Origin: Cerrena zonata
Lineage: Eukaryota; Basidiomycota; Agaricomycetes; Polyporales; Cerrenaceae
Assembly: GCA_038087015.1 (NCBI GenBank)
Contig: JASBNA010000002.1
Span: 1,612,001-1,676,000 of the forward strand
Direction of reading: 5' to 3'
Length of the DNA: 64,000 nt
This document shows, piece after piece, positions 1 through 10,672 of this stretch. Each line of letters starts with the position of its first letter. Position 1 is the first letter of the stretch. Both the position numbers and the translations under genes were made by a program. Below the pieces are notes generated by a model. That model was not told the origin of the DNA, ran no database searches, and saw only the letters and a program-made list of their open reading frames with translations.

Positions 1-939
1 CCTATACGCGGGCCTTCTGCGGATCCTAGAATGCCGTTTATAGTAGAAATTTAAATACTCACGTATACCAAGAGGAAATGAGATTTGGTAATATTTCGAA
101 TTGTGTGGGGAGGGATAGTTATGCGGGACATGGTGAGTTCAAGGGTGAAAAACAGAGCACGGGTAAAGCCCAGAGGTTCCTTTTACAGGGAAGGCCATCA
201 TACTGATGTATAGATGGTGGGCCCGCAATGAATCGATCTTCAGATCCAAGCACCTTTAGTACCTCGCCGGAGATAGGATTTTGGTCAAGGATCTTCGAAC
301 TGGGGAGCTGGCCCGATCACCAGACCATGTTCTCGGTGTTCTTGCTGGAACCTGTCATACCATTATTAATATTCCAAGGAAGTTGTTGGGCGGAACGAGC
401 GCCGGAGCTGATGAGCAAGATGAATGCCCGACATGGCCATGTTCGTTTTGGATTATTAATTATTGGTAAGCCTGAGGCGAGCGAGCTATACATAATGGGT
501 CCGTCGTGACACTGGGTATAGAGCCCCTTATGTTGGATGTCCTCGTTTGTTCGCGTTGTGTTGTCGGCTAGGGTCGCTGTCGGGTAAAGTATTCCGAGGT
601 GATACTAACGACGTCGCCGGTCCAAGTGCGGTCAAAGGTATGTAAGTTTTTGATATTGTGGAGCAAGTATTCATCATCGGTGCATCCCTCGATGAGGACT
701 TCATAAAAGGCAACTTATGTATGAAGTTCTGGTTTTGAACGCTGTGCCAATCGATTGTGTGGTTCTAATGACCGACGGTACATGGTCCATTGCAGAACGA
801 TTAATAACATAGATTAAAACCAGCATCTAAGAATACTCCTGCCGCCGCGGCATTATGTACATACGTAGATATTGGCAACCCTCAGGCCCACCGAGAGTTC
901 TGACCCGATACATCCGCTGTGCCAATAAGCACGCCACGA
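1..939. other. Gene-poor stretch, no supported gene
   Basis: This is the start of the window. Open frames such as those at 228-509 and 281-469 on the plus strand overlap in different phases and show no family motif or splice-consistent extension. I see no rRNA, tRNA, tandem repeat or transposon end. It lies just 3' of the decayed prenyltransferase and may share its decay. Confidence 0.5.
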
Positions 940-2536
940 TCATTTACCACAAACTGTCGAGTAACTTTCTTGGTGAGTAAGGGGAAAGGAGGAAAGAGCG
1001 AATGGGCCGGATGACGCACACAAGTTGGAGAACCGTTCGACGGCGCATGCTTCTGGATTAGAGTAGGTTGTCACATCGAACTGGTTCTTCTTGATAGCCA
1101 AAGAAATATACACTTGGATTCCTGTTCGCGAAGCCAGTTCTCGATGAGAACCAAGGATTCTCTTCACTTTATCCACGTATGAATCGATTCGTTTGCTTCG
1201 GAACGATAACACGCCTCCATGCCCTCCACAATGGAGAGGTCATCCGAACAGTAATGTCGAACAGAGATAGAGCTTTAGCTTTAGGAATCGTTGGGGGTCT
1301 CCAACTTTCAACGCACGGTAGATACCCAACCCTCCAGCGAAATGACCATTAGCAGACCTTGCCGATGCAAGCGATACATCGTCCCAGCCCGGTACAGAGA
1401 TGTCCACTCGCATGACAAGGGCCCAGAGGGCTTCAAGAGCCTGGACGATCAATAGTGCACGTCGAGACAAACTCTCGGGTAAACCGGTCAGCGAAGCAGG
1501 CACTGACCTTCATCCCATCCCTCATTGCCGTGCCTCCGAGAATCCCATCCAAGGTCATCAACCTACGAACGGTGGAGAACGTTGTCGAAGGTGTGCACAC
1601 GTATACCTTGATCCGACCTTGAATTAGGTGAGAGCAGTCATTAGAAACGATCTCGACCTCTGGGTCGGCATCATCGGGGAGCAACTGGAAGAACCATATG
1701 GTTTCTATACACTTGCCGAAGTCAGATAGATTATACACATCAGAGAACGATGCACCAGATTACCTTCCCTCGGGCACAAAAAATGTTTTCAGCTTGGTGC
1801 TACCGTTGTGCTTGTCATCGAAACCTGCCGAGTTGAATGTGAGTAACCCAATGGGGATTCGGAACATGGATGTACCCGACCTATAAATTATTGGGATGCA
1901 TGCTTTGTCAGTGTCACAAATTTGTTTTCATGGTCAGTGGAGAAAGTGCAATTTACAGTCAAGGTTTCGTGGAGTATACGGAACCAAGTTGAATGGAGGC
2001 CGTACACAAGATGTTCCAAACTTTCCACCATGGACCATACATCAGCCTAGATGGATGCAGGGTCATTTGTACGCGGCACAGGGTCAACGACATACCGCAC
2101 ATGCAGCCCGTCGTTAGTGCCCGCCACCCAGCTCATCTCAATGGGTGTATGGTCATCAGCCTGTCAATTAAATTAAATCATGAGTTTATTTACATATCCC
2201 CGGAACTACGCATGTACTTGCCATGAAAGACTTATAGGTTGTTTGACCATTTTCCGTCGGACGTGGTACCATATAGGGTAAGACACGGATATAGAAGAAT
2301 AGCATATGAACATATTATGCTCGTTCACTATATCGGACCTCCTCATACATTCGTGCGAGAGATCGACCAGCGGTCTTTCACCAGAATGCCTCGTCACAAT
2401 TCAATGTAAGACCCTGTGCCATTCAACAGTGAGCTTCGGAGCTTTGAAAATAACTAACACTCACCTTCGTAAGGATGTCAAAGACATCGAGACATGAGAA
2501 GTGGGTGATCGACGTAGCTGTGGTAAATAAGTTCAT
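940..2536 (-). pseudogene. DMATS-type aromatic prenyltransferase relic with six in-frame stops
   Basis: Five exons join in phase: 2465-2536, 2222-2413, 1881-2160, 1508-1824 and 940-1473, about 465 codons, the usual size of fungal dimethylallyl-tryptophan-synthase-type (ABBA-fold) prenyltransferases. These enzymes normally attach prenyl groups to indoles or other aromatics. Family-like segments in order are the pre-strand motif SFM/ADDHTPIEMSW, LKTFFVPEG, the strand IKVYVCTPSTTFSTVRRLMT and, near the C-terminus, GIQVYISLAIKKNQF. The reading frame is never lost, but stop codons interrupt it at 2378-2380, 2315-2317, 2047-2049, 1888-1890, 1760-1762 and 1240-1242. Each stop is one transition from a plausible sense codon (TGG, CAA, CAG or CGA). 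Intron 2 uses a GC donor (GCAAGT) and the last intron is only 34 nt. The gene as written cannot give a full-length enzyme. Family assignment is by motif memory only. Confidence 0.72.
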
Positions 2537-3435
2537 TATACGTCAATACGAGGTACCGAGTACTAGTACTGAATACTGATGAACGGGGTAATACAATCAT
2601 AGTGACGAAAGACGTTGCTACTTTATAGCGTACCGTCCAACCTCATGTTTCCGTAAAAAAAAATCAAAAGAAGGGACAGAATGCGGAATGATGTTAACCA
2701 CTGCAATGGAAAAAGGACCCCATGAGCGATCAATATTGTATAATACGTGGATGGGATACCAGTATCTGAATATTGTCACACTCCATAGTTCAATGTCCAA
2801 GGTCGTGAAAAATGATAGTGACCAATGTATAAAGTCGTTCGTGTTAACACGATCACGGTGATCTGCGAACATCAACGAAGGAAATATCAAAACGTTTGAG
2901 TGACAATCGTCGGGATAATTTCATGGGATAATTAAGGTGTGAGACCATAGTTACAAAGAAAATGTGCCAGACATCTTTCTCCGATGGTGAATAGAAATAA
3001 AGATAGGTATGTTAGGCTGTTATTGAGCGCTATAATCACAAAGTCTCTGGACATCGAACGTTAAACGTTTTGTCGCAAACCAGCGATATCATGTTCTAAT
3101 TCATTACCGAAGGCAACGTCAACATCTAGCGTCACGACACGCACCCCCCGAATCCATTCTTGCCCCAACGGACAGTCATGGTCGTCTAGAAGGCAGCATT
3201 TGAAAAGGACAGGATTAAGGGTCTTATGCAACGGCCACATAAAGGAATGCAGAGCTTAGCTTATGTGAATCCTGACCAAGCACTAGCAATACCCCCACAG
3301 GAACAGCGAGTGGGTCCACTAGGGCCTTCAAAACGAAGAATATCAATTACAAGCAAATGTACAATTGGAAAATATGACCCCTAGGTTCGAAGGTCAGTCA
3401 GTGCACTTTGGATGGTACAATCACATTACCTAGCT
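2537..3435. other. Intergenic stretch
   Basis: No gene is supported. A minus-strand open frame at 2618-2890 has no recognisable motif. A perfect 12-bp palindrome (AGTACTAGTACT, 2559-2570) lies 23 bp upstream of the presumed start of the prenyltransferase relic. It could be a factor site or chance. Confidence 0.4.
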
Positions 3436-4224
3436 CTATGAATTAGCATCCCCGTTGGCGTCAAATTTATGTTTCCCTCGCGGTGCAACTTCAGTCATGC
3501 CTTTCCCACTGCCCGTAACTCCGACTACAGAACAGAGACAATCGTCAGAACGCTTTAACCAAAGCAAAGTGGAATTCGACTAACCTTTTCCGAGTGGGTT
3601 TTCTGGCGTCTTGAATATACTCGTGCCAGCAACCCCAGCTATATGAATCCCTTTCTTCTCCGATTTCTTAGCAAACTTTTGCCATGTCTGCTGTTTTACC
3701 GACTGCTCCTTGGCTTTGGCTGCCCTAACCTCGACTTTCTTCTCGTTCTTCTTCTTCTTGCGCTCCTTTTCCTCTTCCTCCACTTTAGACAGCTTACGCT
3801 TGTTAGAGGGAGGAGCAGGAGCTTGATAGTTGGGAGGGATTTGTTTGAGCTGAGAAGCGTTTACGAGTTCGGTACTGTTGTAGCCTTTGAACATGACGCT
3901 GTATACGCGGTTGTCTGCTGAGCCACCGACGGAGGCAATACGCGCAGGATACCACTGTCCGTCACCTGAATATTTAGCTAAACATTCGTCTCCAGCTCCC
4001 CATGGCTTTGCTGTAGAAGTAGCTCCGCCAGCTTTTCGAGACGCTTCAGCTTTGGAGGAAGAGGCAGCGGCCTCTTGCTGAGCAATGGCTGTTTGGGTAA
4101 GCTCAATGAGCTCTTTCAATTCTGAGCGGAGGGAGGCGAGTTCGGCGTTAGATGGATCAGCCTCTAAGGCAACTTCAACTTGGGAAAGCTGAACCTGATA
4201 TGTTTCGAGATCTGCTTTATCCAT
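3436..4224 (-). CDS. SPF30: Splicing factor SPF30 (SMNDC1) homolog, Tudor domain
   Basis: This is a nuclear spliceosome-associated Tudor protein. Metazoan SPF30 is needed for tri-snRNP joining during spliceosome assembly. There are two exons (3585-4224 and 3436-3524) with a 60-nt intron. The N-terminus (residues 1-50) is a helical segment beginning MDKADLETYQVQLSQVE. A Tudor domain follows at about 73-130 (WGAGDECLAKYSGDGQWYPA... YSVMFKGY). A lysine-rich charged stretch comes next, then the family C-terminus ENPLGKVGVTGSGKGMT. That ending is recovered only if the small second exon is joined, which confirms the intron. The single methionine at 4224 opens the frame. It is head to head with IMP1, 221 bp apart. 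Confidence 0.9.
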
Positions 4225-4445
4225 TATGATCCTTTAATCGGCGCGATTGGCGGGAATGAGTAATGATCGCGGGCAACGGTGGGCAGAGATAGAGTGAGAG
4301 AGTACGTTGAGCTTGACTGGTACCGCAGAACCCAGTTACACGTGCTAGGCGCTCAAGCTGCCGAATCGAGACATCGAATTTCCTAACCGGTTCAAGCGTC
4401 GTACATTGAACAACAACTCTTTGGTTCGTCGAATGGTCATCCTCG
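4225..4445. promoter_or_regulatory. Shared upstream region of SPF30 and IMP1
   Basis: This is a 221-bp gap between two divergently transcribed genes, so it must hold both promoters. I see no clear TATA box. The region carries short runs of alternating gagagtgag-type sequence near the SPF30 side. Confidence 0.5.
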
Positions 4446-5163
4446 ATGAACTGGCTTCATAATGTGCGCAGACGAGTTATAAACACCTCACGCAAACCTA
4501 TAAAACTTGAATGGAGTGACGCTCGAAAGGCGTTCGTCATAGGACTGAAAGTATGTTACTTTCATGTTGATTGTCTAGTTCTCTAATGTCGGTTCAACAG
4601 ATGGTCAACATGGCATGCGCATGGCATTTGGTCTTTGAACATGTCGGCGGGATCCGTGCCGTGAGCTTATTACACACTCAATCTTCCACATGAACCAACC
4701 TCTGTGTAGGTCAGTGGTCCATCCATGCTGCCCACTATGGAGGTGGAGGACGAGTTAATCGTCGAAAACCGCATGGTCTCAATTCAGTCGCTCCAGCGGG
4801 GTGATCTAGTGACATTCATGTCACCTCTAGACCCTACCCGTGGTGTTTGCAAACGAATCATCGGGTTTCCTGGCGACATAATTTGTGTCGATCCCACCGG
4901 GAAGTACGCGCCATCAACCGAGCATGTTGTCGTTCCCAAAGGGCACATATGGGTCAGCGGTGATAACATGAGTTGGTCCAGAGATTCCAGAGAATACGGA
5001 CCTATTCCTTTCGGCCTTATTAAAGGCAAGTTCATCGGTCGAGTAAGTCAAGCTTCTTAGGAATGTCCATCATTGTGAATGTATTTTGATGTATTGGTAA
5101 CAGGTATGGCCACTGCGTAGAGCCGCATGGTTTAGTAGGAACTTCCAGTACATAGATGAGTAA
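4446..5163 (+). CDS. IMP1: Mitochondrial inner membrane signal peptidase subunit IMP1
   Basis: This is an S26-family serine protease. With Imp2 it trims intermembrane-space sorting signals from proteins at the inner membrane. Four exons (4446-4550, 4601-4660, 4710-5042, 5104-5163) give 185 residues, a normal length. After a hydrophobic stretch (ACAWHLVFEHVGG) comes the catalytic-serine box GPSMLPT, spanning the third exon start. The lysine partner is in GVCKRIIGFPGD. The conserved SGDNMSWSRDSREYGP box follows, then the ending GRVWPLRR, which is recovered by the last splice. Reading through the last intron would instead end early after GRVSQAS, so alternative 3' ends are possible. It is head to head with SPF30 and convergent with TTC1, only 50 bp apart. 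Confidence 0.92.
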
Positions 5164-5213
5164 TCGTCAAAAGTATAAGTATTATAGGTAACGGTATCAA
5201 TCACAGCATCGCT

Positions 5214-6277
5214 CTATCGTACAAAGTTCATCGAGTATCCGCCCTGACCATTCGGTTCGAACTTAAAATTGTCAGTTGACAACCCAAAATTTCCTACAAC
5301 GAAGGTGAGTTTTTAGGGTGACCGTACTGAATTTAGTATGATGATTTACCAAGAATGCTATTTCCAACCCCTTTCAATTTATCAATCATCTCGTCCGTTT
5401 CCTGCTTCTGTGCAGCAGCCACACGAGGTTTCAGTTGCGATAGAGATCTGTTCACTTCTGATTTCTGTGAGGATGGTAAAAGCTCTAAGAGCTTCGTGTA
5501 GTCTGGGGATACTCAGCAACACGTGTATGCTGACAAGAGATGAGACCGGACCTTCTTGTGCACTAGTCAGAGAAGACCATGTGTTCAATTTCTCGTTAGA
5601 GGATGCCCGTCGTTGCAACGCTTTGACGTAATTGGGATCATCAGCAAGGGCTGTTGAGCCACCGTGAGTGCTGAGGCAAGATGAATGCTCAAATGAAACC
5701 ACCTTCTGTACATGCTGTTACTGCTGATTTGTGATCATCCTATACCAACAATTAATATATTGTGGGCGGGCGGGGTACGTATGGGCATCTGCGAGTTACC
5801 AGTTTCACGAAGCAAGCACCGATGTTAGCGTTCAAGATGGCTCTCGCTTTCGCACATTCGGCGCTGGTCGGATCGACATCTTCGAGCTCCTCATCTTTTG
5901 CTTTTTCCTTGCCTTTGTCAGAACCAGAATTTAGCTCGTCCAAAGGTGGGGGATCGGGCCGCCTTTTCTCTTTCCGTCTAGACAGCTGTCCCAATGCGCT
6001 TCGATACTGCGCCAATGCTTCATTCCATCGTTGCCCGCGAAAATGCTCATTGCCCTCAGTTTTCAGCTCATCGGCTGTCTGTAGGCATCTCTGGGGGAAA
6101 TAGGAATTACTGATCATACATGTCAAGGATGTCACGCACTGGAATATCATACGGCTCCGAGTCCGACGCTGGTGAGAGCCTGGGAGAAGAATCAATCACG
6201 TCGACTGCCACTTCTTCATTAGACGACGGCGCCGTCTGGTTTGTATTATGGAGAGTTGGGATTGAAGGAGTCGCCAT
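5214..6277 (-). CDS. TTC1: Tetratricopeptide repeat protein 1 (TTC1) homolog
   Basis: Six exons (6140-6277, 5800-6090, 5703-5739, 5552-5650, 5350-5502, 5214-5293) give 265 residues. A short acidic, low-complexity leader is followed by TPR motifs: LKTEGNEHFRGQRWNEALAQY, then NANIGACFVKLDDHKSAV and ALADDPNYVKALQRRASSN. The conserved C-terminal block is KLKGVGNSILGNFGLSTDNF. The 37-nt third exon (DDHKSAVTACTE) is needed to complete the second TPR helix pair. In animals TTC1 is an adaptor that binds Hsp90/Hsp70 C-termini and small G proteins; the fungal role is inferred. The start (MATPS) was chosen because it is the first Met that splices in phase to the TPR exon. It is head to head with the dehydrogenase gene. 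Confidence 0.88.
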
Positions 6278-6598
6278 TTCCGTGAATACTATAGGAAGGT
6301 GGTTGTACGTAGGTAAACGACTCGGAATACTAGGACTCGGAGTTCGGAGGCGCCGCCGTGATCGACTCGGACTCCTATGAGTGATCGGTGTGAATTCCGA
6401 TCATCACTCATTGGTGCTACCCCATATTCAGTTTTCAGGCCCAAATCTCAGGCTCCCATGGTCATTGACAGTGGCTGGTCACTAGTACCCGTGCCCTCAA
6501 CCCTGGGAACAGTAAGGCCACTTCACTCTCAGTAAGTAAGCACTGTTTCTGCTCATACAATCATCATTCTAAAGCAAGTGACACCAATCTCTGTAAAC
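6278..6598. promoter_or_regulatory. Upstream region shared by TTC1 and the dehydrogenase gene
   Basis: This is a 321-bp divergent intergenic region. It contains a near-perfect inverted pair around 6373-6410 (gagtgatcggtgtgaattccgatcatcactc), which would form a stem with a small loop or serve as a dimeric factor site. I see no coding sequence. Confidence 0.5.
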
Positions 6599-7711
6599 AT
6601 GACAGTCGGTATTTCTGAATGTCGCTGCATTCTTGTCATTGGAGCAACGGCGGGAATAGGACGTGCTCTTGCGCTAGCCATCCATGACTTGCCTTCTAAG
6701 CCTGATGTGATCGTAGGCGGTCGTCGCAAGGAACGGCTAGACGAGTTGACCAAGACCTCTGACAGAATTAAAGGAGTCCAGGTCGATGTGTCAGCCAATC
6801 GTGCAGCCCTTCAGGCATTCGTGAAAGATACAATCTCTGCTTATCCAGACGTACGCAACCAATCCTCGCTTTGACTCTGTCGACAAAAATAACAATATAT
6901 TGTCTTAGTTGGACGCTGTCATATTTTCTTCTGGTATTCAGCATATGTTTGATTTCAAGAGCCCGGAGAAAGTGGACTTAGATCGTATGTACTTATGTCT
7001 ATTCACGATTTTGGGAAGTTCTGACTGATGTGTTGTAGTCCTTGATTCTGAGATTGTAACTAACTACACTTCAATCGTAACGCTCTGTACACTCTTCCTC
7101 CCTCACTTCCTAAAGCTGAGCGTGAGTCAAACACCAGGCTCAACTTTTCTGCGCATGCATTGCTAAAACCAGAATGTGTGTTGGAATTTAGGAGAGTGAC
7201 CGTCCATCTTTTCTCATTCCCGTCAGTTCCGGACTAGCGTTTGTTCCTGCACCGTGGGTTCCGAACTATGCAGCCACCAAAGCTGCCATTCACAGCTTCT
7301 CTATTTCTTTGGGTGTCCAGCTAAGCAGCACCAAGGTTCGGGTGCTTGAACTCGCCCCTCCGTAAGTTATTCTCATCCTAGTTCACTTCTATATCATGAA
7401 TAACAAGGGATTCGATGCATTTAGCCTGGTTGAGTCCGAGCTCCACGACCGTAAGTCTCATATCATGATGTACGATGTAAAGACCGTGTCACTAAATGAT
7501 GGTATTAGATCAAGGAACCACTCCTGCCCTAAGTAAATTCTGGATGCCGCTTTCCGAGTTTACGGAAAAGGCTATGGCAGGACTCATCAATGGTGATACC
7601 CAGATTGCTATAGGCCAGGCTGCAGTAGGCTGGGAAGCACACGAGAAAGGCAAGGAGGAAAAGGCTAGTCAGAGTTATGCTCAGCTTGGGAAATTGTTTG
7701 GACAATCGTAA
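6599..7711 (+). CDS. Short-chain dehydrogenase/reductase (classical SDR)
   Basis: Six exons (6599-6850, 6909-6984, 7039-7121, 7192-7361, 7425-7450, 7509-7711) give 269 residues, typical of classical SDRs. The cofactor-binding glycine motif is IGATAGIGRALALA at about residue 15. An arginine-rich GGRRKERL after strand 2 suggests NADP(H) preference. The catalytic serine is in VSSG and the tyrosine-lysine pair in NYAATKAA. The 26-nt fifth exon encodes VESELHD. It resembles DltE-like fungal oxidoreductases of unknown substrate. No cytosolic or organelle signal is seen. The real start is the ATG at 6599; an upstream in-frame GTG is not needed. It is convergent with the DUF6697-type gene. Confidence 0.88.
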
Positions 7712-8039
7712 TCGTGAATTTCATCATGTTACAAGAGACAGTGTATCATGCGTCGACAGCAAGTGACAGTGTTTACGTCCTCTGTAATAAATAGTGTCTC
7801 GCACCAACTTCCACATCGCAATTAGTATCATCATCAGCAGTCCAGAAAGGCAAGAAAAACCAAGACGACATATGATTCCAGGAATCCGTGTATTATACAT
7901 GCTCTAGAGTGCAAGAAATAATCAAGAAAGGTATCGTACGTAAGATCAGAGCAAATAGACAACAAAATAACAATAACTTGAAAGCATCAACAAAATTTCG
8001 AATGAGAGAAGAACGAGGAACTATCGTGAAAACTCAAAT

Positions 8040-10297
8040 TCACGCGGTCGCACGTTTAGAGGTATTAGTACGAGCTTTTTTGCGCTTTGGCTTGGGGGTA
8101 GCCTCGGGTGCCTCAGTTGCAATTCTTTTGGAGGGTGACGCTAATGGTTGACTCAAATGTGGAGACAGAAGATCAAGAACCAGCTGTCTGTTATACCCCA
8201 CGCATTTGAGCGCTGTGCATGGAACCTTGAGTTGACCTTTGTCATATTTGTCTTGGGTTGCTTGAATGATATCCGCGGTGAGCTCCGCATGTGGGCTCTC
8301 CTTTTTAATGGTACATTCTGAATACCCCTTTCTAAACTGTACCGATAAACGTTAGAAAGTGACAACTCTAAACATAGTTCATAACTTACTTCAGGGGAGA
8401 ACGCTTCCCATTCTTCCACGGTGAGATCAAGGTCCGGCTGTCTATAGACTTCGTATTCACCATAGTACTCCCAGATTTTCCCGCCTTTGGGCAAGAAAAG
8501 AGACCATTTAGTAGGTTGTAGAAATCTTACGTGATCCTTTCCAGGCCCCTTGAGTCCAACGAACATATAACCATGAGCACCCGGCATGGCGGGTAGCCAG
8601 GAGTTGAGTGCAGGCTGTGGGTATAACACACCGAGACCAACGTCATGAACCTCCGATAGAGATTTCTTATTCGCAACCCTAACAGTAATTGATATCATGA
8701 TTTGGGAATTTCGCAGGCAAGAAGCGGAGAAGCTCACCTTGCCACTACACCCTGAGATGCTCCTCCAAGTTTGTCCATGAGATAGCCTCGTGTGAATGTA
8801 GCATTCTCTGGAAGCGCATGGCATTGGTCTATGAATAATGGATTTTGTCTGAAGGCTTCTCGTCGAGAAAGCGTCACACTGATTCGGAATGACTCCTCAA
8901 ATGGTACACTGGGCCGTGGTGGAATAACGATAGTAAGGCTTGGAAGGGTGATTAGTATGACAGTCAATGAGTTTGTAGTAACAAATCCTCTTAGACATAC
9001 CTATTCTGTTGCGTCGTTTGGGCTTGTTGAGAAGGATCAGTAGGTCTGGACATACAAGCAGTGCACGCATTTGGTCCGGGTGGGTTCTGCGACCCAGTCA
9101 ACAACATACCCTGTTGGTCGTAAGTGATAAATATCGAATATATAAGTAAAAATGTCTACCGTTTGTTGCTGGTTGACCATTTCCTGTAGCTGTGCTATCT
9201 AAGTATTGTTATGTGATTGAATTAGGTTAATGGATGTTAATGGACACAACCATTATACATACCTGTTTGTCTTTCTCAGCTGATTTACGTTCACCCTGAC
9301 AAGAAAAGGTTCAAGTTAGGATGTTTGACTTGCCGAACTCTCGGAATATTTAGTTACCTCTAGCTTGCTGTGCAACAGCGTTTCCTTCAAGGCCGCCACT
9401 TCCTGCTGGAGCTGTTGCAACTGACCTCCCGAAATGTTGACCTGTGACTCCAAGTCCTCATTTTGCTGTTCAGCCTGCGCCAACTAATACTGACCGTCAG
9501 TAATGGAAGTACTAATGATATGTTCAAGACAGTACTATACCTTCGACGAAAGCTGGTCAATTTTACCCTGAAGTTCGAGGACTTCGAGATTACTATCGTG
9601 TAATTGATGTTCAAGCTAGATGAAGAATGAGTACATGCGAGAGGTTGAGAGAGAATGAAACTTTACATTTGAGCTTGACCAAATCTCCTCAGCACTCTGT
9701 CGGGCCTTCGTAAGGTCCTCTCGTAGCTCGTCTCGTTCGGTCCGAATACCATCAAGTTCAGTCTCTAGTTCCTGTATTCGCTGGTCCCCTAATTGAAACT
9801 ATTCACATGCATGTGTTCGATGACTACCCACATGATTCGGTGTCAATAGAGCATACCTGTGCTTGAGCCGCTTTCAACTCCTTCTCAAGTGCACGTATAC
9901 TCGCCGTCTTCAACGCAGATTTGTTCTTCTTTTCTAACTGCTTCTCACTTGTGTCCTCGATAACTTCGCGGAGTTCGGCATTCTAGAAATCATGACATAA
10001 ATATGTGGAAGAAAACAGCAATGCACGGATGTGAAGGAAGGAGTAAGTCGTTAATGTTGTTCTCGTAAGTTACACGTGTAAGAAGTCAAGACGCACCTCA
10101 GCTTCAGAAGCCTTCAGCTGTAAATGTAAACTAGCCTTGGATCGTAACGCTGCCGCAAGTTGTTCTGATAAATCTGCAACAAACTTGTCAGATGCAGCTG
10201 CATCACTGTCATTGTAAAATGTTGTCGAAGGAGATCTAGCAATAGAGTAAGCTATCGTACGAGATTCCGAACGAAGACTTCGTGTAGGGCTTTCCAT
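8040..10297 (-). CDS. Coiled-coil protein with a DUF6697-type C-terminal domain
   Basis: Eleven exons join in perfect phase: 10097-10297, 9857-9982, 9667-9798, 9541-9615, 9358-9483, 9263-9295, 9160-9198, 9001-9110, 8738-8938, 8390-8678 and 8040-8336. They give 542 residues. Residues 20-265 are an almost continuous coiled coil rich in E, L, Q and K. A short cysteine-containing linker (ACTACMS) follows. Then comes a globular domain (FRISVTLSRREAF, NATFTRGYL, LYPQPALNSWLP, HGYMFVGLKG, YGEYEVYR, LTVEEWEAF). I associate this with the basidiomycete-restricted DUF6697 domain, whose function is unknown. The tail is basic (PKPKRKKARTN), a possible nuclear signal. The chain of small coiled-coil exons in phase 0 suggests exon duplication. 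I cannot assign a biochemical role. Confidence 0.75.
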
Positions 10298-10672
10298 GAG
10301 AGTCTGAAGCTCAGTTGAAGTCGCGTTGGCAGCTTCACAACCTAGGCGCTTTCAATAATTTCAGCCACAGACGCGTTTCATCGAGACGCGTCCGACGATC
10401 AAACCTTGACAATTATGCTTCCGTTTACAAGCGTACAGGTACGTGACACGGGATGGTGAAAGCACTTACTCAGCTCAAAGCTATGTCTCACAGACTGATC
10501 AGTAGAAGTCGTTCCAGTTTATACAGCACGCGTAGTGTACGAAGTAAAGCAGAGAGACATGTCTATAGGCGTAAACTAAAAACAATTAATACCGAAGGTA
10601 AACCACGTGAATATCGAATAGCCGCGTCAGATCTCAGCCCCATCATCTATCATCCAACAACCGTCATACTAC
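10298..10672. other. Intergenic: 5' region of the DUF6697-type gene and 3' end of LAT1
   Basis: This gap lies between two minus-strand genes. It should contain the promoter of the coiled-coil gene and the LAT1 3' end. The plus-strand open frame at 10453-10683 shows no motif. Confidence 0.5.

Noticed and set aside
2559..2570. Perfect 12-bp palindrome as a transposon or integration site
   Set aside because: There is no flanking duplication or transposase, and 12-bp palindromes occur by chance; it is only mentioned as a possible factor site.
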